Shown: piece by piece, positions 10,399 to 20,290 of the stretch
Layout: the number at the start of each line of letters is the position of its first letter
How positions within the stretch are numbered: position 1 is the stretch's first letter
DNA from: Bacillota bacterium
GTDB taxonomy: Bacteria > Bacillota > Ch66 > Ch109
Reading direction: 5' to 3'
DNA: 64,000 bases
Assembly: GCA_013178275.1 (NCBI GenBank)
Contig: JABLWZ010000019.1
Coordinates: 62,001 to 126,000, forward strand
Notes under the pieces: model-generated
What the model was told of the DNA's origin: nothing
What the model saw: the letters and a program-made list of their open reading frames with translations, nothing else
The model's database searches: none
Made by a program: the position numbers and the translations under genes

Positions 10399-11580
10399 AT
10401 GGCAGACGTGTTTATAGTAAGCGCAGCCCGTACCGCCGTAGGTAGTTTTGGCGGATCCTTGAAAGACGTTCCTTCCAGGACCCTGGGGGCCATCGTTATC
10501 AAAGAAGTTCTGAAGAGGGCAAACGTAGCGCCGGAAATGGTCGACGAAGTGATCATGGGCTGTGTGCTCCAGGGCGGCCTGGGCCAGAACATCGCCCGTC
10601 AGAATCTGATCGACGCTGGCATCCCGGTCAGCGTACCGGCCTACACCGTAAACCGGGTCTGCGGCTCCGGCGTACAGTCGGTCGCCACCGCTGCGATGGG
10701 GATCAAAGCTGGAGACTACGATATCGTGGTCGCCGGCGGTGTCGAGAACATGTCCCAGGGCATCTACTTCAACTCGGGAGCCCGCTGGGGACTCCGCATG
10801 GGCAATGCCCAACTCGTTGACGACATGGTCTTTGACGGCCTGACCGACATCTTCAACAAGTACCACATGGGTATCACCGCCGAGAACCTGGCGGAGAAAT
10901 ACGGCATCACCCGTGAGATGCAGGACCAGATCGCTCTGACCAGCCAGCTGAATGCGGTTGCCGCTATCGCTGCCGGCAAGTTCAAAGAAGAGATCGTTCC
11001 GGTCGAAATCGCTTCCAAGAAGGGCACCGTGGTGTTCGACACCGACGAGTTCCCCAAGGCTGGCGCCACCATGGAAGGTCTTGCCAAGCTGAAACCGGCG
11101 TTTAAGAAAGACGGGACCGTCACCGCTGGCAACGCTTCAGGGATCAACGACAGCGCTTCTGCGGTACTGGTAATGTCCGAAGCCAAGGTCAAAGAACTTG
11201 GCGTCAAGCCGATGGCCCGCATCGTTTCCTACGATGTAGGCGGATGCGATCCTTCCATCATGGGCTACGGCCCGGTTGAAGGGGTCACCAAGGCCCTCAA
11301 GAAGGCCGGCATGAACCTCGGCCAGATCGATCTGATCGAAGCCAACGAAGCTTTCGCGGCTCAGGCTGGGACGGTTGCCAAGGTGCTGGGCTTCAACATG
11401 GACATCGTCAACGTAAACGGCGGCGCGATCGCTATCGGTCACCCGATCGGTGCCAGCGGGAACCGCATCCTCAACACCCTGCTGTACGAAATGCCCAGAA
11501 GGAAAGCCAAGTACGGCCTGGCTACCCTCTGCATCGGCGGCGGGATGGGCATCGCTATGATCGTCGAGAATCTGAGGTAG
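10399..11580 (+). CDS. Acetyl-CoA C-acetyltransferase (thiolase)
   Basis: [49 protein letters not shown]. Confidence 0.95.
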   Translation: MADVFIVSAARTAVGSFGGSLKDVPSRTLGAIVIKEVLKRANVAPEMVDEVIMGCVLQGGLGQNIARQNLIDAGIPVSVPAYTVNRVCGSGVQSVATAAMGIKAGDYDIVVAGGVENMSQGIYFNSGARWGLRMGNAQLVDDMVFDGLTDIFNKYHMGITAENLAEKYGITREMQDQIALTSQLNAVAAIAAGKFKEEIVPVEIASKKGTVVFDTDEFPKAGATMEGLAKLKPAFKKDGTVTAGNASGINDSASAVLVMSEAKVKELGVKPMARIVSYDVGGCDPSIMGYGPVEGVTKALKKAGMNLGQIDLIEANEAFAAQAGTVAKVLGFNMDIVNVNGGAIAIGHPIGASGNRILNTLLYEMPRRKAKYGLATLCIGGGMGIAMIVENLR

Positions 11581-11615
11581 TATAGATAAAACTTAAGATC
11601 TAAATACTTAGAAAA

Positions 11616-11668
11616 AAGAGAGGGTATTCTCCTGATATGAGGTATCATTGCAGAGGATACCCTCTCTT
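11616..11668. terminator. Long perfect inverted repeat, probable bidirectional terminator
   Basis: AAGAGAGGGTAT ... ATACCCTCTCTT. Confidence 0.65.
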
Positions 11669-11747
11669 AAAATCATTTAGTACTTGTACCAATCCGTAAT
11701 TATATTTACTATTTATAAAAGACAGGTATTTTGAAGGGGGATGCAAA

Positions 11748-12242
11748 TTGAGGATCGGCGTCTACCCGGGGAGCTTCGATCCGGTAACCAATGGACACCT
11801 GGATATACTGGAGCGTTCGTCCAAGCTGTTTGACCGGGTTGTTGTCGCGGTTATCCACAATCCGCAAAAACGCGGCTTCTTCACTATCGAAGAGCGGGTG
11901 GATATACTGAAGAACATCACCAGCCACAACCCCAAGGTTTCAGTCGACAGCTTCAGCGGCCTGCTGATGGACTACGTTAAAAACCAGGGGGCACAGGCTG
12001 TGATCCGCGGCTTGCGGGCAGTAAGCGATTTTGACTATGAAATGCAGATGGCGCTCATGAACAATAAACTGAGCCCAGAGATAGAAACAATCTTTATCAT
12101 CTCGTGTCCCCAATATATCTACCTTAGCTCTACCAAGATCAAGGAGGTAGCGATCCTGGGAGGTTGCATCCACGGTCTGGTGCCCTCGTTGGTTGAAGAA
12201 AGGCTCAAGGAGAAAATCAAGCTGCTTGGTTCGGGCAGTTAA
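11748..12242 (+). CDS. coaD: Phosphopantetheine adenylyltransferase
   Basis: YPGSFDPVTNGHLDILER, SSTKIKEVA. Confidence 0.95.
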   Translation: MRIGVYPGSFDPVTNGHLDILERSSKLFDRVVVAVIHNPQKRGFFTIEERVDILKNITSHNPKVSVDSFSGLLMDYVKNQGAQAVIRGLRAVSDFDYEMQMALMNNKLSPEIETIFIISCPQYIYLSSTKIKEVAILGGCIHGLVPSLVEERLKEKIKLLGSGS

Positions 12243-12259
12243 TCCAGGCATTATTTGAT

Positions 12260-12288
12260 GCGGGCTTGGGGAAGCCCGCTGAATTTTT
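12260..12288 (+). terminator. Rho-independent terminator
   Basis: GCGGGCTTGGGGAAGCCCGC then TTTTT. Confidence 0.7.
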
Positions 12289-12367
12289 AATAATATAAAC
12301 CGGGATCACCCGATACCGGAGGGCGGATCGTACGATCTGAGTCTATCTGCAACCGGTATCGACAGCA

Positions 12368-13114
12368 ATGCCGTTTCGTTATTATTATGTTAACAATCAT
12401 TTTTACAGCAGGAAAATGTTCCCTTTTGTAGAATTTCAAATGGGTATCATTATTTTGGGGTTGAAGTTACCAGTGGAAGAAAAGGCAAGGCCCAGAAGAC
12501 GAAATGTCAGCATCAAGATCGACCAGACCTTAAACTACGATTTCCCGAGGGAAGAAAGAAAAAGACGGGGACCATCGGTTTCGCGCTCATTTTTCTCGGG
12601 CTTGACCCGTGCTATCAAGGCTCCGTTTTCCGCTATCGTAGAGGCCAGCCATTACCGAAAGGAGATTAAGCGGGCCGAGGCGAACTATCAGCGCCGGGAC
12701 CCCTCCCGGCAAGAACCGGTGAAGCTGATAAGCACCGATAACATCTACTGGAAACTGATATACCCCCTGCCGGTCAGTTCAGAACTGGAAAAGATATCTT
12801 CTGACCTGGAAAGGATAAGGTCCCGGCTCAAGGGATTCGACACCGAACAGCTGAGGTACCTGAGAATACACGCCCAAGGCGTGGAAAGCCGCTTCCAGGT
12901 GGTCTGGGCGATTTATGTCATACTCCTGTTCGCGATAGGGCTGTACGGTCACAGCTATATCAACCAGCCCTATTTTCTGGCCTTCTTTCTGCTGTGCCTG
13001 CTGGCGGTGATTGTACTGTTCTATAGATACGTCCGGTCCCGGTTCCTGGTGACCATCGTCAGGGAGGTCATCAACGACATACTGAGCGAGGATAAAAAAA
13101 CTACCGTGCAGTAA
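12368..13114 (+). CDS. Hypothetical membrane protein, two C-terminal TM helices (true start may be internal)
   Basis: Long ORF with VVWAIYVILLFAIGLYG and YFLAFFLLCLLAVIVLFYRY hydrophobic segments. Confidence 0.6.
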   Translation: MPFRYYYVNNHFYSRKMFPFVEFQMGIIILGLKLPVEEKARPRRRNVSIKIDQTLNYDFPREERKRRGPSVSRSFFSGLTRAIKAPFSAIVEASHYRKEIKRAEANYQRRDPSRQEPVKLISTDNIYWKLIYPLPVSSELEKISSDLERIRSRLKGFDTEQLRYLRIHAQGVESRFQVVWAIYVILLFAIGLYGHSYINQPYFLAFFLLCLLAVIVLFYRYVRSRFLVTIVREVINDILSEDKKTTVQ

Positions 13115-13171
13115 ACATTATCCGGAGTCTTGACATCGGAAAGTGTAGCGTTTATACTATACCTTGTCGAT

Positions 13172-13259
13172 GCGGCAGTGGCGGAATTGGCAGACGCGCT
13201 AGATTCAGGGTCTAGTGATCTTTGGGGTCGTGGGGGTTCAAGTCCCTTCTGCCGCACCA
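13172..13259 (+). tRNA. tRNA-Leu (anticodon CAG), CCA encoded
   Basis: GCGGCAG/CTGCCGC acceptor stem, CTAGA-TTCAGGG-TCTAG anticodon arm, long variable arm, GGTTCAAGTCC T-loop, ACCA end. Confidence 0.95.
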
Positions 13260-13275
13260 ATCAATCTGAAAGACC

Positions 13276-13310
13276 GAGATAGAGCTTGCAAGAAGCTCTA
13301 TCTTATTTTT
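13276..13310 (+). terminator. Rho-independent terminator after tRNA-Leu
   Basis: GATAGAGCTTGCAAGAAGCTCTATC then TTATTTTT. Confidence 0.75.
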
Positions 13311-13416
13311 ATGTAAATATTTCTCTCCTGCCGTGGATTATCTTTTCCGCATAGCGAGCCCTGTTTTCTCAAAAAATACAAGAGTCGAAATAACATCTCA
13401 CCTGGAGGATGACCAG

Positions 13417-14502
13417 ATTAAACGCCTTATTCTCGCATTAACAGCAACCATACTGCTTATCGCCTCCCGGCCGGCCGTCGGGGCACCGCTCGTTACAGCG
13501 GATTCCGCTGTACTGATCGAGGCCTCCTCGGGTCAGGTGCTTTATTCGAAGAACGCCTATCAACCCCGTCCACCCGCCAGCACCACCAAGATCCTCACCG
13601 CGCTTATCGCCATCGAGACCTCGGACCCAGAGGAAGAAGTGATGATCGGCAAAAGGCCGACCAAGGTGAGCGGGAGCATTCTGGGAGTACGATACCAGCA
13701 GGTATTCGCGATGGAGGATTTATTGAAGGCGGCGCTTATCATCTCCGCAAACGATGCCTGTCTCGCGATCGGGGAGTATATCGGGGGGGATGAGGAAACC
13801 TTCCTCAGGATGATGAACCTCAAGGCCTTTACCCTCGGAGCGAGAAGCTCCGTTTTTAAAAACACCAACGGGCTTACAAACCCGGGGCATTACTCCAGCG
13901 CCTACGACCTGGCGATGATGGCCCGTTACGCGCTTAACAACCCCTACTTCGCTAATATCGTCAGATCCCCCCGCGAAAGCCTCCGATCCGGGCAGCCTAT
14001 AAACAATACCAACCTCCTGCTGCAGGGATTTCAGGGGGCTGACGGGGTAAAGACCGGGACCACCAATGCCGCCGGGCAGTGTCTGGTGGCTTCAGCTACC
14101 CGAGACGGCCGCCAGCTTATCTCCGTGGTGCTGCACAGCCGCCAAAGGTTTGTCGACTCGGCCCGGCTATTGGAGTACGGCTTTCAGAACTGGTCAGAGG
14201 AGGTAAATCTCCCGGCCGGAGGGGTGGTAGCGGTACTCCCGGTTAAAAACGGCAACCCCAGAACGGTGGAGGTGGTCCTAACCGAGCGGCTGGGGGCATC
14301 GATCCTCAAAAACAGCGGACCGGCCGTCTGCGAGCTGCTGCTCCCACGGAATGAAATCGACCCGCTGCCGGCGGGAAGCCAGGTGGGGGAAGCGGTTCTG
14401 ACCTGCCAGGGCCAGGAACTGCAGCGGGTGAGCCTGGTAACCCGGCAGGGGTCCGTCCCGACTTCCAGATTGCGGAAAATATTATATTGGAAGGATTTTT
14501 AA
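13417..14502 (+). CDS. dacF: D-alanyl-D-alanine carboxypeptidase (DacF-like, S11)
   Basis: SGQVLYSKNAYQPRPPASTTKILTALIA, SANDACLAIGEYIGG, GVKTGTTNAAG; signal peptide (I/M)KRLILALTATILLIA begins at ATT 13417 (ORF track start 13333). Confidence 0.9.
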   Translation: MKRLILALTATILLIASRPAVGAPLVTADSAVLIEASSGQVLYSKNAYQPRPPASTTKILTALIAIETSDPEEEVMIGKRPTKVSGSILGVRYQQVFAMEDLLKAALIISANDACLAIGEYIGGDEETFLRMMNLKAFTLGARSSVFKNTNGLTNPGHYSSAYDLAMMARYALNNPYFANIVRSPRESLRSGQPINNTNLLLQGFQGADGVKTGTTNAAGQCLVASATRDGRQLISVVLHSRQRFVDSARLLEYGFQNWSEEVNLPAGGVVAVLPVKNGNPRTVEVVLTERLGASILKNSGPAVCELLLPRNEIDPLPAGSQVGEAVLTCQGQELQRVSLVTRQGSVPTSRLRKILYWKDF

Positions 14503-14548
14503 GATATTTCGCGAATTAATCCGTGGGAGTTATTAAGGAGGATAATAG

Positions 14549-15805
14549 ATGCTGAATTACCAAAAAGAGGTATTTAACAACGGTATCCGACTGCTGACCG
14601 AGGAGGTTCCGCACGTCAGATCGGTATCCCTGGGCATCTGGGTGCAGGTGGGATCACGCGACGAGGACCCGGAGATCAGCGGCATCTCTCATTTTATCGA
14701 ACACATGCTGTTCAAGGGCACGGAGAAGAGGTCGGCCAAGGACATCGCCGAGTCGCTGGAGGCGGTGGGAGGCCAATTGAACGCTTTTACCACCAAGGAG
14801 TACACCTGTTTTTACATCCGGCTGCTGGACGAGCACCTCGATCTGGGGTTGGATGTCCTCAGCGATATGTTCTTCAACTCGCTTTTCAATCCCAAGGAGA
14901 TAGATACCGAACGCAATGTCGTTTTAGAAGAGATAAAGATGTACGAGGACTCTCCAGATGAGATAATCCACGACCTGTTCGCACGCACCGCCTGGAAGGG
15001 CCATCCCCTGGGCCGGCCGATCCTGGGCAGCGTCGATGCCATCAACGTTATCGATGAGTCAAAGATAAGGGAGTACTTCAGTCGCTATTACTGTCCCAGC
15101 AATACCATCATATCCGCCGCAGGCCGCATCGATCAGGAGATCCTGAATCAAAAGCTGCGCCGCGTCTTTGAGGGCTGGGAGCAGCCCCGGAAACCTAACC
15201 ACTATCATTCCCCGCTGTTTCAAAGCTCGGTCCTGGCTCAAAAAAAGGATACCGAGCAGGTGCAGATCTGTCTGGGGGTACCGGGCCTCAAGCAGAGCGA
15301 TGACCGCATCTACGAGCTGTATGTCCTGAACAATGTTCTGGGAGGCGGGGTCAGTTCCCGTCTGTTTCAGGAGGTGAGGGAGCAGCGCGGCCTTGCGTAC
15401 TCGGTCTACTCCTACCATTCCTCTTATCGGGACAGCGGCCTTTTCTGCGTCTATGCCTGTACCAGCCCGCGCAACCGCGACGAGGTGATCAGGCTGGTGA
15501 TCGATGAGCTGCAGAGCATCAAGACCTCCGGTATCACACCCGAAGAACTGAAACGCAGCCAGGACCAGATCAAGGGCAATATCTACCTGGGGATGGAGAG
15601 CGTCAGCAACCGCATGACCCGCCTGGGCAAGTCCGAAATATACCACGACCGGGTCATCGATCCCGACGAGGTGATCGAAAAGGTGAGCCGGGTAACCCGG
15701 GATCAGGTGACAGCGCTGGCTGAACAGATGATCAGACCTGAGAAGATGGTCCTGACCACCATCGGTCCCGAACAGGCGCCAGCGGTGCTGGAGGACTACT
15801 TTTAG
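14549..15805 (+). CDS. M16 family zinc peptidase (YmxG/MlpA-like)
   Basis: GISHFIEHMLFKGTEKR (HxxEH), GGGVSSRLFQEVREQRGLAYSVYS. Confidence 0.93.
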   Translation: MLNYQKEVFNNGIRLLTEEVPHVRSVSLGIWVQVGSRDEDPEISGISHFIEHMLFKGTEKRSAKDIAESLEAVGGQLNAFTTKEYTCFYIRLLDEHLDLGLDVLSDMFFNSLFNPKEIDTERNVVLEEIKMYEDSPDEIIHDLFARTAWKGHPLGRPILGSVDAINVIDESKIREYFSRYYCPSNTIISAAGRIDQEILNQKLRRVFEGWEQPRKPNHYHSPLFQSSVLAQKKDTEQVQICLGVPGLKQSDDRIYELYVLNNVLGGGVSSRLFQEVREQRGLAYSVYSYHSSYRDSGLFCVYACTSPRNRDEVIRLVIDELQSIKTSGITPEELKRSQDQIKGNIYLGMESVSNRMTRLGKSEIYHDRVIDPDEVIEKVSRVTRDQVTALAEQMIRPEKMVLTTIGPEQAPAVLEDYF

Positions 15806-15887
15806 CCGCTGGCTGCGGAGGACGGTTTTTTAATCCTGCCGAGCGTTCTTAAAAGAGGGTGGGAAATGTGGCATAGACAGCCGGAAC

Positions 15888-15932
15888 GCGGTCGAATAAT
15901 CTGGGGTAACGGCATCCTTTGGATTCGACCGC
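15888..15932. other. Strong intergenic hairpin
   Basis: GCGGTCGAAT ... ATTCGACCGC perfect 10-bp inverted repeat, flanked by GCATAGACAG/CTGTGCTATC partial pairing. Confidence 0.5.
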
Positions 15933-16010
15933 ACAGTCTGTGCTATCTTGCCGATTCAAAGCGGTAATTTTTTTTTATCCACTGCAATAGGGTTAATTGG
16001 GGGTGGTCGA

Positions 16011-16178
16011 ATGGATCGCAAGGCTCAGTTAGCCAGAGAAATCGAGGCGTTGAGAAAAAAGCTCAACCGCGAAAGCAGTGGGGAAAACCGAAAGTTCTCG
16101 CGAAGCCAGGAATCTCTCAGCTGCAAACTGGACCAGCTTATCGTCGAGTATACCCGGATCAAGGAAGGAAACCGATAA
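16011..16178 (+). CDS. Spo0E-family aspartyl-phosphate phosphatase-like small protein
   Basis: MDRKAQLAREIEALRKKLNRESS..SQESLSCKLDQLIVEYTRIK: Spo0E-like S.ELDxLIxxY motif; lies in sporulation cluster. Confidence 0.7.
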   Translation: MDRKAQLAREIEALRKKLNRESSGENRKFSRSQESLSCKLDQLIVEYTRIKEGNR

Positions 16179-16198
16179 TTATAATTAGGAAGCTGGGG

Positions 16199-16477
16199 GT
16201 GATTTCAGTGCGGTTGAGCGAACTGGTGGGAAAACAGATTATCAACCTCTATGACGGTGGAAGATTGGGTACGGTGGGTGAATCCGATCTGGTGATCGAC
16301 CTGGAATCGGGACAGATCCGGTCGCTTATCCTCCCAAGCCGGTCCAATCTGGTCAGTTTTTGGGGTGATCAGCAGCAGATGATTATACCCTGGGAAGCGG
16401 TTCGGAAGGTGGGAACCGAGGTAATCATCGTGGACATCGACCAGACCAACCTCAGGAGCCGAAAGCACCTTTTATAG
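16199..16477 (+). CDS. YlmC/YmxH family (PRC-barrel) sporulation protein
   Basis: LSELVGKQIINLYDGGRLGTVGESDLVIDLESGQIRSLIL. Confidence 0.85.
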   Translation: MISVRLSELVGKQIINLYDGGRLGTVGESDLVIDLESGQIRSLILPSRSNLVSFWGDQQQMIIPWEAVRKVGTEVIIVDIDQTNLRSRKHLL

Positions 16478-16552
16478 CAGCCAGGTTGACATGCATCCAC
16501 CATAATACGACAATAGATTAAGCAGCTTGTTCGAAAAGGGAGTGGGGATGCA

Positions 16553-17359
16553 TTGAAAGAGAGAGTCAAGGTGGCAGTGAGCGGTGCCCTGGGGAAGATG
16601 GGCCGGGAGTGTCTGCGGGCGATTATCGGCGATGAACAGCTCGAGCTGGTGGGAGGAATAGACATCCGGGGCAAAGGGGTCGACCTGGGGGTGCTTGCCG
16701 GCGGCACCGAGATCGGACACGCGATCGAGCTGGATCTGGATAACCTCCTGAAGCGGGGCGGCGTACAGGTGCTGGTGGACTTTACCAATCCCCAGTCGGT
16801 TCGCCGCAACATCAAGACTGCGCTGGAAAACCGGGTCTGCACCGTGGTCGGCACTACCGGCCTGACCGAAAGCGATATTCAGGAGATAGGGGCAGCGGCC
16901 GAGAAGAGCCAGGTGGGGGTGTTTATCGCTCCCAATTTTGCTTTAGGGGCGGTCTTGATGATGCGGTTCGCCCAGGAGGCGGCACGCTACTTCCCCAATG
17001 TTGAGATAATAGAGCTTCACCACGACCAAAAACTGGATGCCCCTTCCGGCACCGCGCTCAAGACCGCGGAGATGATCATGCAGAGCCGCGCCGTCTTCCG
17101 TCAGGGGGCGGAGAAGGAATACGAGAAGCTAGCCGGGGCCAGGGGCGCTGATTTCCAGGGGATGAGGGTTCACAGCGTCAGGCTCCCGGGACTGGTGGCG
17201 CACCAGGAGGTGCTCTTCGGCGGCTGGGGACAGACCCTCTCTATCCGACACGATTCTATCAACCGGGAGTCTTTTATGCCCGGTTTGATCCTGGCCATCA
17301 AGCAGGTTACCAGACTGAAGGGACTGGTGGTGGGCCTGGAACAACTGCTTGACCAATGA
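16553..17359 (+). CDS. dapB: 4-hydroxy-tetrahydrodipicolinate reductase
   Basis: VAVSGALGKMGRE, IIELHHDQKLDAPSGTALKTAE. Confidence 0.95.
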   Translation: MKERVKVAVSGALGKMGRECLRAIIGDEQLELVGGIDIRGKGVDLGVLAGGTEIGHAIELDLDNLLKRGGVQVLVDFTNPQSVRRNIKTALENRVCTVVGTTGLTESDIQEIGAAAEKSQVGVFIAPNFALGAVLMMRFAQEAARYFPNVEIIELHHDQKLDAPSGTALKTAEMIMQSRAVFRQGAEKEYEKLAGARGADFQGMRVHSVRLPGLVAHQEVLFGGWGQTLSIRHDSINRESFMPGLILAIKQVTRLKGLVVGLEQLLDQ

Positions 17360-17435
17360 TGTTCGCGCCGTACACATTAACATTAATTCCGCCATATACT
17401 ATCACGACTAGGGATAGTTTGGAGGGGGTGGTCTT

Positions 17436-18362
17436 TTGGAATTGTCAGGAGTAAAGATCGCCGTCCTTGGCGGTGATGACAGGGATCTGGTACTGATACC
17501 CGAGCTGATAAAATCGGGTATGAAAATAAATCTGGTTGGTTTTCCGGAGCTGCCCGAGCTGGCCGGGGTCAATCGATGCGAATCGATAGACGACGCGCTG
17601 CTCGACGTACAGGCGGTGCTCATGCCGATGCCGGGAACCGATGCCTCGGGGGTTGTACGAGCGGTCTACGCCAAACAGCCCCTGGTTCTGCATGAGAAAC
17701 ACATGCAGCAGCTTCCGCCGGATACACCGCTGATAATCGGGGTGGCCCGGCCTTTTTTACGCGAATGGACAGCCAGGTATCGCCTGCGGCTGACCGAGAT
17801 AGCTGAGCTGGATCACGTGGCGATAATGAACTCTATTCCTTCCGCTGAAGGCGCCATCCAGATCGCGATGCAGGAACTGCCGATAACCATCCATGGAAGC
17901 AGTTCGTGGGTGCTGGGTTTCGGCAGGGTGGGCCAGACCTTGGCCCGGATGCTCAGCGCATTGGGGGCCCATACCACGGTGTGCGCCCGTAAAAAGTCCG
18001 ACCTGGCGCGTATCTGGGAGATGGGATACCAGCCGGTCGGTTTCGATGAACTCGAGGAAAGGGTTGGTCAGGCGGAAATCCTTTTTAATACCGTCCCCTC
18101 CCTGGTGCTGAAGGAAAACGTCTTAAAGCGGTGTTCCCCGGAGGTCCTGATAATCGATCTGGCATCCCAGCCGGGAGGCACCGACTTCCAGGTCGCCGAG
18201 AGCCTGGGCATCAAAGCCATCCTGGCCCCCGGCCTGCCGGGCAAGGTCGCTCCCAAGACCGCAGGCCGGATACTGGCGCGGCTGCTTCCGGAGCTTATCT
18301 ACAACGAGATCAACCGGGGGAAAAAGACTTCAGCCGAGAGCGTCGAATCGGGAATAGTGTAG
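17436..18362 (+). CDS. dpaA: Dipicolinate synthase subunit A
   Basis: SpoVFA-like; SWVLGFGRVGQTLARMLSALGAHTTVCARK; synteny with dpaB-asd-dapG. Confidence 0.92.
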   Translation: MELSGVKIAVLGGDDRDLVLIPELIKSGMKINLVGFPELPELAGVNRCESIDDALLDVQAVLMPMPGTDASGVVRAVYAKQPLVLHEKHMQQLPPDTPLIIGVARPFLREWTARYRLRLTEIAELDHVAIMNSIPSAEGAIQIAMQELPITIHGSSSWVLGFGRVGQTLARMLSALGAHTTVCARKKSDLARIWEMGYQPVGFDELEERVGQAEILFNTVPSLVLKENVLKRCSPEVLIIDLASQPGGTDFQVAESLGIKAILAPGLPGKVAPKTAGRILARLLPELIYNEINRGKKTSAESVESGIV

Positions 18363-18387
18363 AACCCAAGCAACGTTGTTCATCCAG

Positions 18388-18416
18388 ACTGGGCTGCATA
18401 TCAGGCCCAGTCTTTC
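18388..18416 (+). terminator. Hairpin between dpaA and dpaB (attenuator or terminator-like)
   Basis: AGACTGGGC TGCATATCAG GCCCAGTCT followed by TT. Confidence 0.45.
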
Positions 18417-18541
18417 TGCTCTCTGACGCGGGTTTGTCCTCCTGCACCGGGGAGGACTATTGTTCATATATTAGATTACCGAATCAACGAACGGGTCATT
18501 GATCCGATGTGATAACGCCTCTCAGCGAAGGAGGGTTGAAC

Positions 18542-19165
18542 ATGGCTTTAAACGGTTTGAAAATCGGGCTGGTGGTAACAGGTTCTTTCTGTACCCTGGA
18601 TGAACTGACCCCGCAGATAACTAAACTGGTTCAAGCCGGAGCGGAGATTTATCCTATCCTGTCCTATTCGATCAGCAGTATGGACACCCGGTTCGGCACC
18701 GCCGAAGAATGGCGCAGCACCTGGGAGACTCTGACGGGCCAGGAATGTATAACGACTATCCCGGAAGCGGAACCGATCGGCCCTAAAAAGCTTTTCGACG
18801 TGGTGGTGGTCGCTCCCTGCACCGGGAATACGATGGCTAAACTCGCCAACGGCATCACCGACACACCCGCCCTGATGGCGGTGAAGGCGCACCTGCGCAA
18901 TCAGCGCCCGGTGGTCCTGTCGATCTCCACTAACGACGGTCTGGGGATGAACGCCAAAAACCTCGGACTGCTGCTGAATGCCAAGAACATCTTTATAGTT
19001 CCTTTTGGGCAGGATAACCCACAGGAAAAAACCAACTCCCTTGTTTCATACCTGGAACTGCTTCCAGCTACCATCGAAGCGGCGATGGATAACAAACAGC
19101 TCCAACCGCTGCTGTTAAGTCCCCGCGAGGTCTGGCTGCATATTAAATCCGAGCCCTCCGCCTAA
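18542..19165 (+). CDS. dpaB: Dipicolinate synthase subunit B (flavoprotein)
   Basis: LKIGLVVTGSFCTLDELTPQITKLVQAGAEIYPILS, VVVAPCTGNTMAKLANGITDTPALMAVKAHLRNQRPVV; ATG after GGAGG (ORF track start 18509). Confidence 0.93.
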   Translation: MALNGLKIGLVVTGSFCTLDELTPQITKLVQAGAEIYPILSYSISSMDTRFGTAEEWRSTWETLTGQECITTIPEAEPIGPKKLFDVVVVAPCTGNTMAKLANGITDTPALMAVKAHLRNQRPVVLSISTNDGLGMNAKNLGLLLNAKNIFIVPFGQDNPQEKTNSLVSYLELLPATIEAAMDNKQLQPLLLSPREVWLHIKSEPSA

Positions 19166-19241
19166 AAAGTGAAAATAAGTTTTTTCTTCCCGCGTCCGGT
19201 TTGTGCTAAAATAGTGAGAAACGACGGGCAAGGCCTGTACG

Positions 19242-20267
19242 ATGGGGGGTAATCGTATGAAGAAGTATAACGTAGCTGTGGTTGGAGCAACCGGGGCGGT
19301 AGGGACGGAAATGCTTAAGGTGATGGAGGAGCGAAAATTTCCGGTCGCTGAACTTAAAGCCCTGGCAGACCCCAGAGAGGCGGGCGCGATTGTAAAGTTC
19401 CAGGGGCGTGATTACGTGGTCGAGGGTGCGTCGCCGGACTCTTTCGAGGGTGTTCAGATCGCCCTTTTCGCGGCCGGCGACGTGGTCAAGACCCTTGGGC
19501 CAGAAGCGGTCAAACGCGGCGCGGTGGTAATAGATAACAGCAGCACCTTCCGTATGGCCCCGGAGGTCCCCCTGGTGGTGCCGGAGGTAAATCCCGAGGA
19601 TGTGAGATGGCACAAGGGAATCATAGCCAACCCGAACTGTTCCACCATCATAATGGTGGTGCCTTTAAAAGCCATCCATGACGCCGCGCGCATCAAACGG
19701 GTCGTGGTCTCGACCTACCAGGCGGTGTCCGGGGCGGGGATAGCCGGGTTGAAGGAACTCGAACAGCAGACCCGACAGTGGGCCAACGGGGAAAAACTGG
19801 TTCCCGATGCTTTCGCTTATCAGATCGCCTTCAATGTGATACCGCACATCGATGTGTTCGAGCCCAACGACTATACCAAGGAAGAACTGAAGATGGTCTT
19901 CGAGACCCGCAAGATAATGCACGAACCCGAAATGAAGGTCAGTCCCACCGCGGTGCGGGTGCCGGTCTTCAGGAGCCACTCCGAATCGATCAACATCGAG
20001 CTGGAGAGCCCGCTGGATGTGGAAACCGTTAAAGAACTGCTCAGAAAAGCGCCGGGGATCGTGGTGCAGGATGAGCCTGCCAGCAAGGCCTACCCGATGC
20101 CCCTTTACACCGCCGACCGGGACGAGGTCTTCGTCGGGCGCATCCGACGCGACGATACGGTCGAGAACGGCATCAACCTCTGGGTGGTCGCGGACCAGAT
20201 CAGAAAAGGGGCCGCCACCAACGCTGTCCAGATCGCGGAAGTACTGATAGGCGAGAGGCTGATCTAA
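19242..20267 (+). CDS. asd: Aspartate-semialdehyde dehydrogenase
   Basis: VAVVGATGAVGTEML, IANPNCSTI, YQAVSGAG. Confidence 0.95.
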   Translation: MGGNRMKKYNVAVVGATGAVGTEMLKVMEERKFPVAELKALADPREAGAIVKFQGRDYVVEGASPDSFEGVQIALFAAGDVVKTLGPEAVKRGAVVIDNSSTFRMAPEVPLVVPEVNPEDVRWHKGIIANPNCSTIIMVVPLKAIHDAARIKRVVVSTYQAVSGAGIAGLKELEQQTRQWANGEKLVPDAFAYQIAFNVIPHIDVFEPNDYTKEELKMVFETRKIMHEPEMKVSPTAVRVPVFRSHSESINIELESPLDVETVKELLRKAPGIVVQDEPASKAYPMPLYTADRDEVFVGRIRRDDTVENGINLWVVADQIRKGAATNAVQIAEVLIGERLI

Positions 20268-20290
20268 ATACTCGAAAGAGGGGATGGCCC

